Source: Martelella radicis (lineage in GTDB: Bacteria > Pseudomonadota > Alphaproteobacteria > Rhizobiales > Rhizobiaceae). Taken from it: a DNA stretch of 55,392 nucleotides. The DNA lies in NCBI RefSeq assembly GCF_014196625.1, contig NZ_JACIDZ010000020.1, forward strand, positions 1-55,392, written 5' to 3'. The notes under the pieces were generated by a model that saw only the letters and a list, made by a program, of their open reading frames with translations, was not told where the DNA came from and made no database searches. Both the position numbers and the translations under genes were made by a program. Below, one piece after another: positions 8,905-17,524 of the stretch (its first letter is position 1; each line of letters opens with the position of its first letter).

Positions 8905-9642
8905 ATGAAAACCGATGGCACAATTATCGGCGACATCACACGGCGCACCACCATCTACAGGGTGTTCCCGCGCAATCGCTTCTTTGAACTCTTTGACGAG
9001 AAGAAGAACGCCTTGGTCTGGCCGACCATGTGGGAAGACCCGTTCGAGAATTTCATCCTGAGATCGCCTGTCCGCACTGCCGCTGGCGAGACCGGAGAAT
9101 TCGCCTTCCACGAGGATGTCTACGGCCAGTGCTGGACGCTCAAGAAGAGATCGGATGCGATGTGGCGCATCTACTCGCCGAGAACGGATGCCGTCCGAGT
9201 CAGAACAACGGTTGGCAGACTGATCGACAGCCTTTGCGCTGCCAACAAGGGTGTGACCAACGATAGCTGCTTCATCGGCAAGGTCGACTATCCGCCTGAT
9301 TTCAAGCTCCAGAAATTCGCGCGTACGGTCTTCAAGGACGGTCTGACCGCCGAAGCCGTTGCCAGGTCCCTGCTTAAAAAACGGGATCCCTTCGAACACG
9401 AGGCCGAAGTCCGGCTGATCTATTTCGAAGAACAAAACAAAAAGCACGACGGCGGCGTCTACAAATACGCACTCGACCCGCATGCCGCGTTTGACCAGTT
9501 CATGATCGACCCGCGTATGTCCTACAATAAATTTTGCACGTTCAAGGACGAGATCGTCGCGCGAACCAGCATCGACGAAGCACGAATCAAGCGTTCATTG
9601 CTCTACAAACCGCCCGAAGGCTTCGTCGTCGAAGTACCGTGA
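8905..9642 (+). CDS. DUF2971 domain protein
   Basis: A 245-residue protein with the DUF2971 pattern: an early aromatic W-x4-DPFE block (about residues 39-48), then QCW and a MWRIYSP segment near 75-92, then a V-R-T/T-x-GRL region. The C-terminal half carries a K-x-DPFEHE-x-E-R-IYF motif (about 158-172) typical of these proteins. DUF2971 genes are frequent in anti-phage islands, but the biochemical role is unknown to me. It is transcribed divergently from the TerB gene with a shared 219-bp upstream region, so the two could be co-regulated, and it converges on the STAND NTPase gene. The ATG at 8905 follows GAAAGGTGC, a reasonable ribosome-binding site. Confidence 0.75.
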   Translation: MKTDGTIIGDITRRTTIYRVFPRNRFFELFDEKKNALVWPTMWEDPFENFILRSPVRTAAGETGEFAFHEDVYGQCWTLKKRSDAMWRIYSPRTDAVRVRTTVGRLIDSLCAANKGVTNDSCFIGKVDYPPDFKLQKFARTVFKDGLTAEAVARSLLKKRDPFEHEAEVRLIYFEEQNKKHDGGVYKYALDPHAAFDQFMIDPRMSYNKFCTFKDEIVARTSIDEARIKRSLLYKPPEGFVVEVP

Positions 9643-9683
9643 CGGAGAGGACGAGCTTGGGTAGCGGTTAGGGGCAGGTCAAT

Positions 9684-9732
9684 AGCCCCCCTCGTGGGGC
9701 TGGTCCACCACCATCGTAGTGTCCAGACTACG
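9684..9732. terminator. Two hairpins in a convergent intergenic region
   Basis: Between the DUF2971 stop and the STAND NTPase stop are two perfect short inverted repeats. One is AGCCCC / GGGGCT (9684-9689 with 9696-9701) and the other is CGTAGT / ACTACG (9715-9720 with 9727-9732). Neither has a clear U-tract, so they are only plausible bidirectional transcription barriers. Confidence 0.35.
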
Positions 9733-9735
9733 AGC

Positions 9736-12700
9736 CTATCGACGTGGGGTTTGACTGTTCGCTTCCGTTTGGATCCTAACTTCCAGCTCGTGGGCCTCTG
9801 ATACGCCCAAGCTGACGAGACACCCTAGGATGGCATCGATGCGGCTGCGTGACAGGTGAGACTGACCATAGAGAGAGGGATCATCGACCGCCGCCGCCTT
9901 CAACCATTCAGCGACTTTTCGACCGATACCGAGCTCATGCCACATCGAGCGGTCGCCGTTCGTTACATCGAGCCAAGTTTCGACCGCGTTCAAGAGGAAA
10001 TCGAGATGTCGTGCTGTCGGAGCAACGTTCAGGGTGTTCATCGTGCAGAGTGCGATGAAGGCCGTAGGACCGCCTGAAATCATCGGGCGTAGCGTTTCAA
10101 GAAGCGGATCAACCCGGTCGAAGACAGCCGGAACGAGATAAGATTTTGCTCCAGAAAATGGGTTGTGGAGGTTCATCAGCAACGTACTGATCATTGGACC
10201 GGTTTGTAAGTCGATCCCGAGTTCTAACCGGCGACGATCCCAAGACCATCGATTCAGCTCAATCGCCCGCGCAACCATCTTCTGCCGCAAAGCGGACGCC
10301 CGAGCTGACGGCCGATGCGGCTCATTGAAATAGTGAACATCAGCGGCATGTATGACCGTTTCAGCGACATCGCAAAATGACCTATCAGGTAGCTCAGTTA
10401 TCGGCGTAAGAAACGACCAGAACTGATCCTCCGCGGCGTCCATCAAGGCAGATGATACCAGGGCGTAGAACTGATTGTTCCAATCGCTTGGCGTCTGACT
10501 GAGTTCAGCATCAGCGGAATAGCCGTGACCATTCATTCGTGCTGACCAAGGCGCATAAGATTCAATGATCTCAAGGTACCAGCCCGGCCGAGCGCATCCT
10601 TCAACATTGAGCAGACTCAACCACCGTGAAAGCTCTTGGTCGTTGGCGTGAACGACCGCCTCCCTGGAGCTACGCCTCAGGGAGACATCGTCACGTTTGA
10701 GGTCAATTTGTTCACCGTTCGGTGAGATAATCGCACGTGGCCGACGAGAAAATGATGGTGTCTCTTCCGGAAGTTCTGGCCAAGTCGGCTCAGGTCCGCC
10801 ATCGAGCCAAGCGATCTCGGCTGCAACCGCGTCAGCGTCCATCCCCGCTTTCTCCTTCTCGTAAGCCTCTCGAGTAGAGGCGGCCTCGTCATGGGGATTC
10901 CAACGCCAACGGCAGCAGGTGAAAGCTATACGGACTGCAGCTTTTATCAGGCGCGGATCGGCGTCACTGATGCTTTTATGTGCTGACGTCATCGCAACTA
11001 CGGCGGCCTGGTTTTGTCGAGCAACAATCCTCAGTAGCTGGTCGCGGTCCTCGACCCGCCGTCTCCGATGCCAAAAATGGATCAGGGTGCATATGCCCTG
11101 CGCCGGGCGATTGTAGTCCAGCTGTTTGTTCGAGCCGTAGCGGTCAACCTCTTCCGCCAGGCTGGTAGCGATCACAGTTCGGACCCAGTCCTTGTGCTCG
11201 TCCAGAAGTATATCATCACCGTCCCGCGCAACAAGCATGGCCGTCGAAATCAACCGCGTCGATCGTGACTTGAGATAATCTGTATCGCTGTAGTCAGGCA
11301 GATCGCCGGCAGCGTATTCGAAGGCCTCCCGTGCCAGCTCCGGCGAACCCTTCGTTGGATCGCTGATAGCCAACTGAATTCTCGCCTCAATCGTGCTGGA
11401 ACGCTCATGCGCCTGTCGGCGGGCATCGAGCCGCTCGAGATGTTCGGCCTCAGCCCGTGGCGACCTGTAAGCGAGGCCTCCTTCTACCTCGACCCAGTTC
11501 GCTTGGTCGAGCATGTTGAGTGCATAGGATCCTATGAAGGCTGGATCCCCGAAGTCCGCGTCGTCGCCATATGCGCCGATCTCATTGACTGCCTCAGCCA
11601 ATAAGGAGAGCACCCTTTGCCCGGGCTCGTCCTCGCTGAGGTAATAGGGGATGAGTTGCTCAAGCGCTATGAAGCGTGATCGGCGCTTCGCGAGATCGGC
11701 AAGCAAGACGCGGCCTTTGGGCTCCTCCTGCAACATCATCGCCGCTCCAAGCCTCTCCAGGGCCAAGCGGTTGCGATCATTGGCAAGCAGGTCGGGGTTA
11801 GCCACAAACGGCACGAGCGCATCGCGCGTCACCGGCCAGTGAGATAGAAGCACGTCGAGCGCGATCAGCAGATATGCGGCGCAGCTACCTTCCGATCCAA
11901 TGATGTCCCTGACAACCGCGTCAACATCTTCGCCCCTGTCTAGGCGCTCTTGTGACCAGGCTTCGAGCGCCATTAGGCCAGACGACGCAGCGTATCCCTG
12001 CGCTTGGCTGGAGCGTGACCAGTAATAGGTCTGTACCCATGGAAAGAAGCGCGGCTTCCCGTCAAAGACGATCGTAAAGCCGTCCGTTCCCACCTTCACG
12101 CCATCCGCGCGGTGCGCGACCGCCGCGTCAACCAGTGTTCGGATTAGGCCGAGTCCGATCTCAGGGTCTGCATCGAGCAAGTCGAGAAAAGGAGGCTGCG
12201 CTGGTGACACCGGCATGTAGTCGGTATCCGCAAAGCCGAACGCGCCGTTCAGGGAATCCCCTCGTGATCGGCCTCGACGTGGCTGTCCAATAAGACTGGA
12301 CGTGATTAGCGCCGCAAGCTCGTTCGGCGCGACGCTGGCCAAGGCCTTGCTGAACGGCCGCATTGCCTTGACCTTGTAGTGATCGTTCTCTTTCGCGATC
12401 GCGGTCAAATAGGCCTTCGTGTCTTCCGGCGCGTGTGGCGCCATAAGAAGCGCCATGGTTCGAAGATCTTCGATCATCGTCGTGCGCGAATGGCGTTCTA
12501 GCAGCGGCGCATCTGCGGCACCCGGGATCGTGATGTTGGTGTCACGCAAGTCGAGCTGCATCAGCCAGCCGAAGAGCATCTTCGCCGTTGCCCGTCCGAG
12601 TTCGCGTACGCTCATGATCGTGAGGAATTGGACTTCAGCGAGCTTCACGATGGCAGCGATCGCGTGCACTGGAATTTCGCTGGCATTCACAGCGCACCAC

Positions 12701-14901
12701 GTGAGAACCGTGGGTGCCGATAAGGTCATAGCGATGCGAAGAGAGCTCGGTGCCTCGAATGGAAGCTCAACGCCCTTTGCGGTGACTTCCTTGAAGGCGG
12801 ACGCTGCGGACATCGTTTCAGTTGCGACGATAGCGGTACAGATCTCGACGAGGAGCTCGCCTCCATCGGCAAGCAAAGCAGCGCGGCAGCGGTTGAGAAG
12901 CTGCGATGTCAGCTCGGATCGTACGATCGCCATGAGCGCTTGGCGGCGCCAAGCATCATGGGCGCCTGGTTGCGAGAGCGCACCAAGGAGGGCCGTCCAA
13001 CTCGAGCCATCCTGTCCCAGTTCGAGCGCGAAGCGCCCGGCAAACTCGATGCCACGCGCCACCCGCGGCGATGGCGGCACGGAAAGATCGACGCTGTTAA
13101 GCAATGTGATATCTTCATTGAGGCGAACGCCGATCGCCCAGTCGCGCAGCACGTCATGGTGGAAGCCGAGACGGTCGCGCTTGGGTTCGGACAGGGTCAA
13201 GCTACGCAACAAATGGGTTCGTGCCGGCGTATCCGTCGACGCCTCGATCAAGTCCTGCCCCGCCAGAGCCGCTTCTGCGAGCTCGGCCAAGAGCCGTTGT
13301 GCAGGGCGGATATCATGTGCCTTGGCGCCATCTGCACTTTTCCACCAACGGTCTGCGAGTGCGGCCTCTGTGCGGATGTCCGCCGAGCTCCGAACCTTGA
13401 GCAACTGCGACAACCGATAGAGATTGCGCGCAATGCTCGCGGCTGGGTGGTCATTTGAGAGCAGAGTGCGCAATTCTGGGGCAGCATCACTTAGAGTTTC
13501 GACTTCGTCTTGATTAAGTTCGCCCACAACCACTTGATGGGGTTCACCGAGCGCCGCGAGCGCATCCTCGGCGACCCAACTGGTATCTTCAGCACCAACT
13601 TCCGGCCGTTTCGACACGACCACAGAGAAGCCTGGGACTGAAGCAATTTCGCGAAGCAGGTCGTTCACTGTTCGGCGGCGCTCGTCAGACGTGAACATCT
13701 CGATTCCGTCGATGAACAATACGCCTCCGCCGCTGGCAGCAAGGTCCCGCAGAAAATTCTGGGCGGTCCCAGGAAGGTCGAGACGTTGCGCGAGCGCCGA
13801 CCAACCTCCGTCCGGCGTTCCTGCAGGATCAAGGACGATGACTTGCCCCTCGCGTCCTGTCCGCTCCGCGAGATGTCTCAAGACCCAAGACTTGCCCACG
13901 CCCGGCTTGCCGGTGATCTCTATGAAGCGATGCTTTTCTCGGGCTTTCTCAAGATCGGCCAGCGCGCCGAGTCGGGGAAGATTTACGCCTGCTACTGTGG
14001 TCCCGATCTCCATAAGTGCGTGGCGCGACATTTCCGCCAATTTGGCTCGCGCGAGCGCGAAATTCTGTTCGCCTGCGAGACAAAAACCGCGCTTCGTCAG
14101 CCTTTCCATGAGAGATTGACGCGAGATTGAGCCGCGAGCTTTACCAGTCTCAATGACAATCTCAATGAGATTGCTCCAGAGCGCTCCAGCGCGCTTCGCA
14201 TCCTCGGGTGCGAGTACCTGACCGGACAATGTCAATGCATGGGCCTTTGCCTCGGGTGCAGCAGACTCGAAATCAAACTCGAGGATCATGAAGCGCCGGA
14301 GAACGGCCCAGACGACTTCGTCCTCGTCTACCACCCCTTGAGCCACAAGATTATTCCGGAACGACTCTGCAAAACTACGCATCTCTTCACTGGCGACGCC
14401 CTTTAGGGCGAGCCGTGCGAAAAACTGACTGCCGCTCTGAGCTCTGCGCGCCCATTCGAGCACGTCTTGATAAGGGCCGGAAATCGAATAGCTCGTCCTC
14501 TGGGTCGCAACCGCAAGCAGGTGGCGGTCCGTCGGTTTCTCAGCTGGATTACTGCGCACGATCTGTTCACAGACGCTTTTGAAGATAAGGTCTTTGGGTG
14601 AAAAGCGGATCGTGCGTTTCGACTGGATCTCGAGGATCGCGGTGCCCTTGTCCGATACGCCGTGGACGATCAGGTCATCGAGGGCATAGCCTTCGTTCTC
14701 TCCTTGAAGTTGAACCCGCTCGATCCTGGCATCGGGGAGGCCGCGCGCTACGCTGCCCGCCAACATCTGCAGGAGATAGTAGGCTCCAAGTTCGCCCTCA
14801 ATATAGGTGCCGGCACCACCGCGTCCGACGGGACTGGAGCCTGTCTGTTCCGAACTTGTGCTTTCCTTTGGGGACGGGCTCATCGCGTCGGTCGTCTTCA
14901 A
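9736..14901 (-). CDS. Avs-like STAND NTPase with N-terminal PD-(D/E)XK-like nuclease domain
   Basis: A 1721-residue three-part protein. The N-terminus (about 25-210) looks like an Mrr/DUF4297-type nuclease: E35 in a G-x-Y-x-x-QML-like helix, D75-D76, then E91-x-Q-x-K95. The middle (about 320-560) is a P-loop STAND ATPase with Walker A GKPGVGKS (331-338) and Walker B VLFIDGIE (394-401). The remaining 1100 residues are helical and repeat-like, as in sensor arms. This nuclease-NTPase-sensor order matches Avs/AVAST and related NLR-like anti-phage proteins. In those, a phage protein binds the C-terminal arm, the complex oligomerises and the effector degrades DNA. It is a single gene with no obvious partner. 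The target is unknown, and Avs subfamily assignment needs a profile search. Confidence 0.75.
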   Translation of the reverse strand: MKTTDAMSPSPKESTSSEQTGSSPVGRGGAGTYIEGELGAYYLLQMLAGSVARGLPDARIERVQLQGENEGYALDDLIVHGVSDKGTAILEIQSKRTIRFSPKDLIFKSVCEQIVRSNPAEKPTDRHLLAVATQRTSYSISGPYQDVLEWARRAQSGSQFFARLALKGVASEEMRSFAESFRNNLVAQGVVDEDEVVWAVLRRFMILEFDFESAAPEAKAHALTLSGQVLAPEDAKRAGALWSNLIEIVIETGKARGSISRQSLMERLTKRGFCLAGEQNFALARAKLAEMSRHALMEIGTTVAGVNLPRLGALADLEKAREKHRFIEITGKPGVGKSWVLRHLAERTGREGQVIVLDPAGTPDGGWSALAQRLDLPGTAQNFLRDLAASGGGVLFIDGIEMFTSDERRRTVNDLLREIASVPGFSVVVSKRPEVGAEDTSWVAEDALAALGEPHQVVVGELNQDEVETLSDAAPELRTLLSNDHPAASIARNLYRLSQLLKVRSSADIRTEAALADRWWKSADGAKAHDIRPAQRLLAELAEAALAGQDLIEASTDTPARTHLLRSLTLSEPKRDRLGFHHDVLRDWAIGVRLNEDITLLNSVDLSVPPSPRVARGIEFAGRFALELGQDGSSWTALLGALSQPGAHDAWRRQALMAIVRSELTSQLLNRCRAALLADGGELLVEICTAIVATETMSAASAFKEVTAKGVELPFEAPSSLRIAMTLSAPTVLTWCAVNASEIPVHAIAAIVKLAEVQFLTIMSVRELGRATAKMLFGWLMQLDLRDTNITIPGAADAPLLERHSRTTMIEDLRTMALLMAPHAPEDTKAYLTAIAKENDHYKVKAMRPFSKALASVAPNELAALITSSLIGQPRRGRSRGDSLNGAFGFADTDYMPVSPAQPPFLDLLDADPEIGLGLIRTLVDAAVAHRADGVKVGTDGFTIVFDGKPRFFPWVQTYYWSRSSQAQGYAASSGLMALEAWSQERLDRGEDVDAVVRDIIGSEGSCAAYLLIALDVLLSHWPVTRDALVPFVANPDLLANDRNRLALERLGAAMMLQEEPKGRVLLADLAKRRSRFIALEQLIPYYLSEDEPGQRVLSLLAEAVNEIGAYGDDADFGDPAFIGSYALNMLDQANWVEVEGGLAYRSPRAEAEHLERLDARRQAHERSSTIEARIQLAISDPTKGSPELAREAFEYAAGDLPDYSDTDYLKSRSTRLISTAMLVARDGDDILLDEHKDWVRTVIATSLAEEVDRYGSNKQLDYNRPAQGICTLIHFWHRRRRVEDRDQLLRIVARQNQAAVVAMTSAHKSISDADPRLIKAAVRIAFTCCRWRWNPHDEAASTREAYEKEKAGMDADAVAAEIAWLDGGPEPTWPELPEETPSFSRRPRAIISPNGEQIDLKRDDVSLRRSSREAVVHANDQELSRWLSLLNVEGCARPGWYLEIIESYAPWSARMNGHGYSADAELSQTPSDWNNQFYALVSSALMDAAEDQFWSFLTPITELPDRSFCDVAETVIHAADVHYFNEPHRPSARASALRQKMVARAIELNRWSWDRRRLELGIDLQTGPMISTLLMNLHNPFSGAKSYLVPAVFDRVDPLLETLRPMISGGPTAFIALCTMNTLNVAPTARHLDFLLNAVETWLDVTNGDRSMWHELGIGRKVAEWLKAAAVDDPSLYGQSHLSRSRIDAILGCLVSLGVSEAHELEVRIQTEANSQTPRR

Positions 14902-15253
14902 ATCATTCCTGTGGTTGAACTAAGCGATAGCGTAATCATCGAATTATTTCGATTATTTTCTAAGTTATGCCTTCTTGGTATCTCAGAAGAAGTAACCTCG
15001 ATTTTTGAGTTTTCCTCTCTGAGGCGCAAGTATTTGATGATCCGAAGATCTGGAATCCATTCGTTATGATGAACTCGCTGGCCTGAATTTCCGGCTAATA
15101 TCCGCATTCCCAGGCGATCGGAGATCCCCTCGGGCCCGGCTCGCAACGGTCGTCTCTGAATTGCGGACATCGGCACCCGCCAATTTACTGGTTGGCTTTT
15201 GCCTTCGTTGGTAGCTGGCGCTAGGATCAAGCTACGGCCCAGATGGTTCAGGC
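14902..15253. other. Intergenic region upstream of the STAND gene
   Basis: These 352 bp separate two divergent genes. The part nearest the STAND gene (about 14930-15060) is clearly AT-rich and likely holds its promoter. I see no convincing ORF, RNA gene or repeat. Confidence 0.4.
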
Positions 15254-15781
15254 ATGGGTACCGTTTCCGTATCATCGCAAGAATGGGTATCATGGGGGAA
15301 GGCGTTGTCACAGAATCCTTATCTACGAAGCGATCGTCTACCGGATGTAATCGCTGCGATCACAACTTTAGGAACCTACAAATTCTACAAGTTGGATTTT
15401 GCGGGATGGGCAAATCGCATAAGTGGGCCGGTGAAAAGCGCAGATTATTGGGAAGCAGTTTTTCGTGAACATCCGGAATTTTTCCGTGTCAATTCCGACG
15501 AGAGGAAGGCTTCCCTTGTTTGGCGGCGTCAGCATCCTAGAAATTTTAATGTCGATGAAGAGCGTGAGCACATACCCGACCACGAAATCGATGGAACGAA
15601 TGAGAGTAGGATCAGTAGGAGGCCATTGGCTGCTGCTGAGATTACAGCTCTAATTGGAGTGGCGATCAGCCTGCACGAGCGAGCACTTGAGCAGAATAAG
15701 GCTAGGATGTGGTGGATACCGCTAGCTACCGCCTTGCTTGCGTTCCTGGGTGGTCTCGTGGGCACATGGTTGGGAAGCTAG
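15254..15781 (+). CDS. Small tail-anchored protein with conserved N-terminal domain
   Basis: A 175-residue protein. The N-terminal 90 residues form a small domain with the pattern YW-x-x-VFREHPEFFRV then LVWRR, which I associate with a conserved but uncharacterised alphaproteobacterial family, perhaps winged-helix-like. The middle is charged and probably flexible. The C-terminus has one membrane helix (about 152-171) and ends in WLGS, so it is tail-anchored with most of the protein in the cytoplasm. Base composition is AT-richer than the flanking chromosome. It sits between the STAND NTPase and the phosphoesterase, divergent from the former. An envelope-linked accessory or toxin-like role is only a guess. 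Confidence 0.6.
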   Translation: MGTVSVSSQEWVSWGKALSQNPYLRSDRLPDVIAAITTLGTYKFYKLDFAGWANRISGPVKSADYWEAVFREHPEFFRVNSDERKASLVWRRQHPRNFNVDEEREHIPDHEIDGTNESRISRRPLAAAEITALIGVAISLHERALEQNKARMWWIPLATALLAFLGGLVGTWLGS

Positions 15782-16059
15782 AGGCCTTTGGGCATTGGCT
15801 CGTGACATATGGCGAACCAATGTCAATTTTAGTCTTGCGTTTGGAAACGTTTGCAGTGTGAGCACAAGAGGGCTTTCACCTGTTTGCCTTGCTCGATTAA
15901 CGCTTGCTTTCAGTTCAATGAAAAGTCGGTTTGAAGGTCTGCGACGGAGGCGCTTTCCAGACTGGCCGGTTTGTGTGTTACGCGATAGCGATCCAATCGT
16001 CCGAATGCTAATCAGGCAGCAACAACCACACGAAATGGCAATACCGAACCAGAGCGCTC

Positions 16060-16875
16060 ATGATGCGAATACTCGTCACAGCCGATTGGCACCTGGACTT
16101 CTGGTGGCGAAGCTATCGCGATCCTTTTGCGACGTTCAGGTCCATTTTCGATGGGCTTGATGCTCTTGTGCTGGCGGGGGATCTCGCGAACAATCCATTG
16201 CAGAACTGGCCAAGGGGCCTGGAGCAGCTGGCACGCCTGATTGATCCGGCAAAGGTATTTATCCTGCCGGGTAACCACGACTATTATCAGTGGCAGCTGG
16301 ATGGCGATGAGCGGCTGAAGTCATTTGTGAAAGATGCCGGCATGCGCTTTATCCAGAAGGAGGCGCTGGAGCTCGGTGGGGTTCGTTTCCTTGGTTGCAC
16401 GCTTTGGACTGATTTCTGTTTGAGTGGAGATCGGGAAGCCGCAATCAGGCAGGCGAGCTATCGCATGACCGATTATGATCGGATCCGGATCAACGGGAGA
16501 ATGGTGCGCCCGGATGATACGATCGGAGTTCATGCGGAGCATCTCGAATGGTTGACGCGAAAAGTCCGGGAGCCTTTTGACGGCCGCACGGTCATCGTCA
16601 GCCATCATGCGCCCAGTCCATGTGTGGTGGGACCTGTCGATGATTTGACGCCTTGTTTCGCTTCCGATCTGGATGGGTGGATTTTGCAGCATAGCCCCGA
16701 CTTGTGGCTGTTTGGGCATACGCACCGCCACCTGAACGGAGAAGTCGGAAGGACGCCGATTGTGAACGTTTCTTTCGGGTATCCGGAAAACGTCAGTGCT
16801 GGTGCGGAAGCGAATGTTTTGCTGCGGGGTCTGATTGACACAGACAAAGCCGGACTGTTGGCGCGGGAAGCTTAG
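16060..16875 (+). CDS. Metallophosphoesterase (calcineurin-like)
   Basis: A 271-residue phosphoesterase with all five metal-binding blocks: D9-x-H11, G40-D41, GNHD (71-74), SHH (181-183) and GHTH (219-222). This predicts a dinuclear metal centre that hydrolyses a phosphomono- or diester. The substrate cannot be read from the sequence. It has no signal peptide and is probably cytoplasmic. Two ATG codons in tandem begin the gene, and either may be used. It is the intact paralogue of the IS-truncated copy at 95-538, so related genes lie at both edges of the defence island. It ends about 190 bp before the tRNA-Ile gene. Confidence 0.88.
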   Translation: MMRILVTADWHLDFWWRSYRDPFATFRSIFDGLDALVLAGDLANNPLQNWPRGLEQLARLIDPAKVFILPGNHDYYQWQLDGDERLKSFVKDAGMRFIQKEALELGGVRFLGCTLWTDFCLSGDREAAIRQASYRMTDYDRIRINGRMVRPDDTIGVHAEHLEWLTRKVREPFDGRTVIVSHHAPSPCVVGPVDDLTPCFASDLDGWILQHSPDLWLFGHTHRHLNGEVGRTPIVNVSFGYPENVSAGAEANVLLRGLIDTDKAGLLAREA

Positions 16876-17001
16876 CGCCGGCTGGGCGGCGTTACGCGGC
16901 ATCTATTTTTCAATTCATGGGTAAGGGGCGAAATCAGCAGGCGCCCGATTTGGAAGGCGACGAGGCCTCCAAGGCATCGCCGCAAGCGGCGAATCGAAAG
17001 A

Positions 17002-17023
17002 CCGACTTTTGTCGCAAAGTCGG
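17002..17023 (-). terminator. Stem-loop downstream of tRNA-Ile
   Basis: A perfect 8-bp stem (CCGACTTT / AAAGTCGG) with a 6-nt loop lies about 43 bp beyond the 3' end of the minus-strand tRNA gene. On that strand it is followed by TCTTTC, a weak U-rich tail. It probably ends the tRNA transcript. Confidence 0.5.
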
Positions 17024-17065
17024 CGTTTCCGTGTCGGACGACAACAACAACGAAACTCGAATTTT

Positions 17066-17141
17066 TGGTGGGCCTGGAGGGACTCGAACCCCCAACCAAG
17101 CGGTTATGAGCCGCCGGCTCTAACCATTGAGCTACAGGCCC
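17066..17141 (-). tRNA. tRNA-Ile(CAU)
   Basis: A 76-nt cloverleaf with encoded CCA. The acceptor stem GGGCCTG pairs with CAGGCCC, and the anticodon loop CTCATAA gives anticodon CAU. The body (TAGCTCA-TGGTTAGAGC, GGCTCATAACCG) resembles the tRNA-Ile2 that decodes AUA after TilS adds lysidine to C34, rather than initiator or elongator Met tRNA. It marks the right edge of the defence island. The island lies on the 3' side of the tRNA gene, the usual side for integration, but no duplicated 3' end was found in the window. Confidence 0.9.
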
Positions 17142-17524
17142 GACCGGCTGCTTCCAACAGGGTATTGTGCCGGCGCCGCGCTGGCAATGGCTCCTGGCGC
17201 GGTCATTCCGACTACCCCAAATTCAAAAGCACGGCAAGTCTCGCCGCAGGTTCGCTGAGGAAACATCCGGGCGATATCTTGCGGCAGGCGGCTGGAGGCT
17301 TTGAGTGCCGGGCTGCAAGGCCGTTCCGCGACCTGCGGGAAGGCCGTATGGACAGCCAGCTCGCCGTGAGAGTTCCGGACTACGGAGGGACGTCGCGGGT
17401 CAAGACAAGTCAATCGCCGGGTCTGCGACTTCGGGCATGCCGCCTGAAAGAGGTCGCGTTGCCGCATTGGCTTCACAATTGCCGGACAAGACTTGGACAG
17501 GACATAATCAAGGAGGGACTTCCC
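17142..17524. other. Intergenic region between tRNA-Ile and the SIMPL gene
   Basis: These 383 GC-rich bp hold the tRNA promoter side and the leader of the SIMPL gene. An open frame runs through it into the SIMPL gene, but its predicted peptide has no family resemblance. I see no other structure. Confidence 0.4.

Noticed and set aside
17479-17508. Sigma-70-like promoter (TTGCCG, 18 nt, CATAAT) before the SIMPL gene
   Set aside because: The implied RNA start would fall in the ribosome-binding site, so it is unlikely to be the working promoter.
17009-17524. N-terminal extension of the SIMPL protein frame
   Set aside because: The signal peptide and a strong ribosome-binding site place the start at 17525. 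The upstream frame overlaps the tRNA gene on the other strand and has no family resemblance.
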